Part shown: positions 32,733 to 34,000 of the stretch, in pieces
Layout of the letters: each line of letters starts with the position of its first letter
Numbering within the stretch: the first letter of the stretch is position 1
Source: Bryobacterales bacterium
GTDB lineage: Bacteria > Acidobacteriota > Terriglobia > Bryobacterales > Bryobacteraceae
Assembly (NCBI GenBank): GCA_003170295.1
Contig: PNAJ01000056.1
Location: 1 to 34,000, forward strand
DNA: 34,000 bases
Direction of reading: 5' to 3'
The notes under the pieces: model-generated
Seen by the model: only the letters and a program-made list of their open reading frames with translations
Told to the model about the DNA's origin: nothing
Database searches by the model: none
Made by a program: the position numbers and the translations under genes

Positions 32733-33065
32733 ATGACCCACGACCTGGTAACGACAGCCTTCACCTTCGACGGCTATAAAATCACGCGCAATCTAGGAAT
32801 GGTGCGCGGCATTATCGTGCGCTCGCGTTCCATCTTCGGCACCATCGGCGCAGGCTTCCAAACCATAGTAGGCGGCAACATCACATTGCTTTCGCAGCTC
32901 TGCGAAAAAACCAGAGGCGACGCCTACGAACTAATGATCCAGCACGCCACGGAGATGGGAGCCAACGCCATAATCGGCTGCCGGTATGATGCGACGGAAG
33001 TAATGCAAGGCGTGACGGAAGTGCTGTGCTACGGGACTGCGGTCGTGGTCGAGAAGATCGTGTAA
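32733..33065 (+). CDS. YbjQ / UPF0145 family protein
   Basis: This is a 110-residue soluble protein. Segments: 'KITRNLGMVRGIIVRSRSIF', then 'GTIGAGFQTIVGGNITLLSQ' and 'GANAIIGCRYDATEVMQGVT'. The G-x-V-x-G-x-x-V-R-S, G-G-x-I-x-x-L and G-A-N-A-I-I-G patterns identify the YbjQ (UPF0145, DUF74) family, which forms pentameric beta-barrels. Heavy-metal binding is suggested only by homology in databases and has not been established. It starts 13 bases after the permease stop. Confidence 0.92.
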   Translation: MTHDLVTTAFTFDGYKITRNLGMVRGIIVRSRSIFGTIGAGFQTIVGGNITLLSQLCEKTRGDAYELMIQHATEMGANAIIGCRYDATEVMQGVTEVLCYGTAVVVEKIV

Positions 33066-33087
33066 AGCCGCCAGTTAACCTGTCGAG

Positions 33088-33447
33088 ATGGCTAATATCA
33101 TCCAGGCAACGCAGGGCATCATGGGTTTGTTTCGGCCGCACTTTGCGGATTGTTCAACGCTCGACGAGCTGTATGCCTTGAGCCGGGATCACGCCCGTTG
33201 GCCTAAGGCGCATGATCTTTTATCGCGTATCAGGAAAAAGGTGTTGGCTGCCGAGCAGGCCGGCGACGGGCTGCTGCAAATGCAGTACGGTTTCGAAGAA
33301 GTGTGTGCGAAGACCTTCTACAACATGAGCGGATCGCCGGCGCCCTTCGATGCTCACGTTCCCTTTTTGATCATTCCGATCGCCATCGACTTGACACGCC
33401 GATTGAAGCTCAGTGACTCGCAGATCGTGAACATACTCATGTCGTGA
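33088..33447 (+). CDS. Small hypothetical protein
   Basis: This is a 119-residue, mainly helical soluble protein without a signal peptide. 'FADCSTLDELYALSRDHARW' and 'RIRKKVLAAEQAGDGLLQMQ' look like two amphipathic helices. 'YGFEEVCAKTFYNMSGSPAP' is followed by a hydrophobic stretch ('HVPFLIIPIAIDLTRRLKLS'). I do not recognise a family. The ATG 33088 follows the YbjQ stop by 22 bases, and TAACCT lies six bases upstream at leaderless spacing. Confidence 0.6.
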   Translation: MANIIQATQGIMGLFRPHFADCSTLDELYALSRDHARWPKAHDLLSRIRKKVLAAEQAGDGLLQMQYGFEEVCAKTFYNMSGSPAPFDAHVPFLIIPIAIDLTRRLKLSDSQIVNILMS

Positions 33448-33481
33448 ACGCGAATGAGCTACTTGAGCTTATCTTCTCTTC

Positions 33482-33587
33482 TGTGGGGCAGGTTGGCAAC
33501 CTGCAGCGGGTTGGTAACCCGCTTGGGCGCGTCGAAACAGAAGGGCGCCGGTTGCCAACCGGCGCGCAGGATGCCATCCTGCCCACA
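33482..33587. repeat. Array of four consecutive perfect palindromes
   Basis: Four stems follow one another: GCAGGTTG/CAACCTGC (33488-33495 and 33497-33504), AGCGGGTT/AACCCGCT (33505-33512 and 33516-33523), GCGCCGGTTG/CAACCGGCGC (33545-33554 and 33556-33565) and GCAGGATG/CATCCTGC (33566-33573 and 33575-33582). All stems are perfect. The array is framed by TGTGGGGCAGG at 33482 and CCTGCCCACA ending at 33587, which are reverse complements with one base missing. It sits between the convergent 3' ends of the hypothetical gene and pnp. Confidence 0.88.
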
Positions 33588-33628
33588 AGCCAGCGGCGCA
33601 GACAATCTGGTTACTGGCTGCTGGCTAC

Positions 33629-34000
33629 TTAGCTTTTAGCCACTTCTTCCTTCTTGAGCTTCTCCCGCTGCTCCTTCAGAATCGCCTTGCGGCTCAGCTT
33701 GATTTTGTTGCCTTCCAGGCCCAGAACCTTTACCAGGATCTGATCCCCTTCGTTCAACTCATCACGCACCTGCTTGATGCGGCTCTCTGAAATTTCGGAG
33801 ATGTGCAGCAGCCCGTCGGTGCCGGGGAAAATCTCGACGAATGCGCCGAAATCGACAATGCGAACCACTTTGCCCAGGTACGTCTTGCCCACTTCCGCCA
33901 CCGCGCAAATATCGGTGACCATCTGGATCGCACGATCCGCCGCCGCGCCGTCGGAGGAGTAAATCTTCACGCTGCCATCGTCCTCGACGTCGATCTTGCA
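33629..34000 (-). CDS. pnp: Polyribonucleotide nucleotidyltransferase, C-terminal part (partial)
   Basis: PNPase degrades RNA from the 3' end by phosphorolysis. The visible 124 residues cover the C-terminal end: 'CKIDVEDDGSVKIYSSDGAA' belongs to the KH domain, and 'GKVVRIVDFGAFVE', 'GLLHISEISESRIKQVRDEL', 'EGDQILVKVLGLEGNKIKLS' form the S1 RNA-binding domain. The protein ends 'REKLKKEEVAKS'. It is cut by the right window edge; the catalytic RNase PH-like domains lie beyond it. The stop at 33629 is preceded by the palindrome array in the gap to the next gene. Confidence 0.95.
   Translation of the reverse strand, partial: CKIDVEDDGSVKIYSSDGAAADRAIQMVTDICAVAEVGKTYLGKVVRIVDFGAFVEIFPGTDGLLHISEISESRIKQVRDELNEGDQILVKVLGLEGNKIKLSRKAILKEQREKLKKEEVAKS

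Overview
The window looks like chromosomal DNA of a GC-rich acidobacterium, most likely of the Bryobacterales / Candidatus Solibacter type. This is inferred from family content: an 812-residue duplicated MacB/FtsX-type permease without its own ATPase (the acidobacterial 'ADOP' family), an Oar-like TonB-dependent receptor with an N-terminal carboxypeptidase-regulatory domain, many PIN/ParE/RelE toxin-antitoxin genes, and dispersed palindromic repeats. No database search was possible. No rRNA, tRNA, CRISPR array or intact insertion sequence was seen.

Layout. 1-5386: an inverted repeat at the left edge, a secreted di-heme c-type cytochrome (minus), a large secreted M14-type zinc carboxypeptidase (plus) and a small hypothetical. 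5393-6375 (minus): two back-to-back toxin-antitoxin modules. Both antitoxins are intact (one has only 59 codons), one toxin is clearly broken by a single-base frameshift, and the other probably has a disrupted C-terminus. 6417-15271 (plus): a tightly overlapping run with type VI secretion genes tssK, tssL and tssM, two related Ser/Thr kinases (the second fused to a membrane span and a formylglycine-generating-enzyme-like domain) and a SAM methyltransferase. The sheath, Hcp, VgrG, ClpV and remaining baseplate genes are not in the window. 15293-15954: a FitA/FitB (VapBC-like) toxin-antitoxin pair. 15971-19563: tldD, tldE/pmbA, a membrane-anchored small protein and a receiver-only response regulator, all overlapping. 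19578-20846: a secreted protein of unknown function. 20821-25749 (minus): TonB receptor, cytidine/guanine-deaminase-family enzyme and HpcH/HpaI-like aldolase.

25891-28573 (plus): a cytochrome-oxidase maturation operon, ctaA (heme A synthase), ctaB (heme O synthase), sco (copper chaperone) and a DUF420 membrane protein. 28841-30280: a small secreted protein whose last ~66 coding bases plus 3' flank are repeated twice more downstream, in a stretch otherwise without genes and carrying palindromic elements. 30281-33447: the ADOP permease, a YbjQ-family protein and a small hypothetical. A four-palindrome array (33482-33587) then separates these from the 3' end of pnp (polynucleotide phosphorylase), which runs off the right edge on the minus strand.

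The points most worth following are the tssKLM-kinase-kinase/FGE block, the decayed tandem toxin-antitoxin modules, the tail-cassette repeat with filled and empty insertion sites for a palindromic element, the palindrome array next to pnp, and a recurrent TANNNT-like hexamer 5-7 bases before start codons, which suggests leaderless transcripts.
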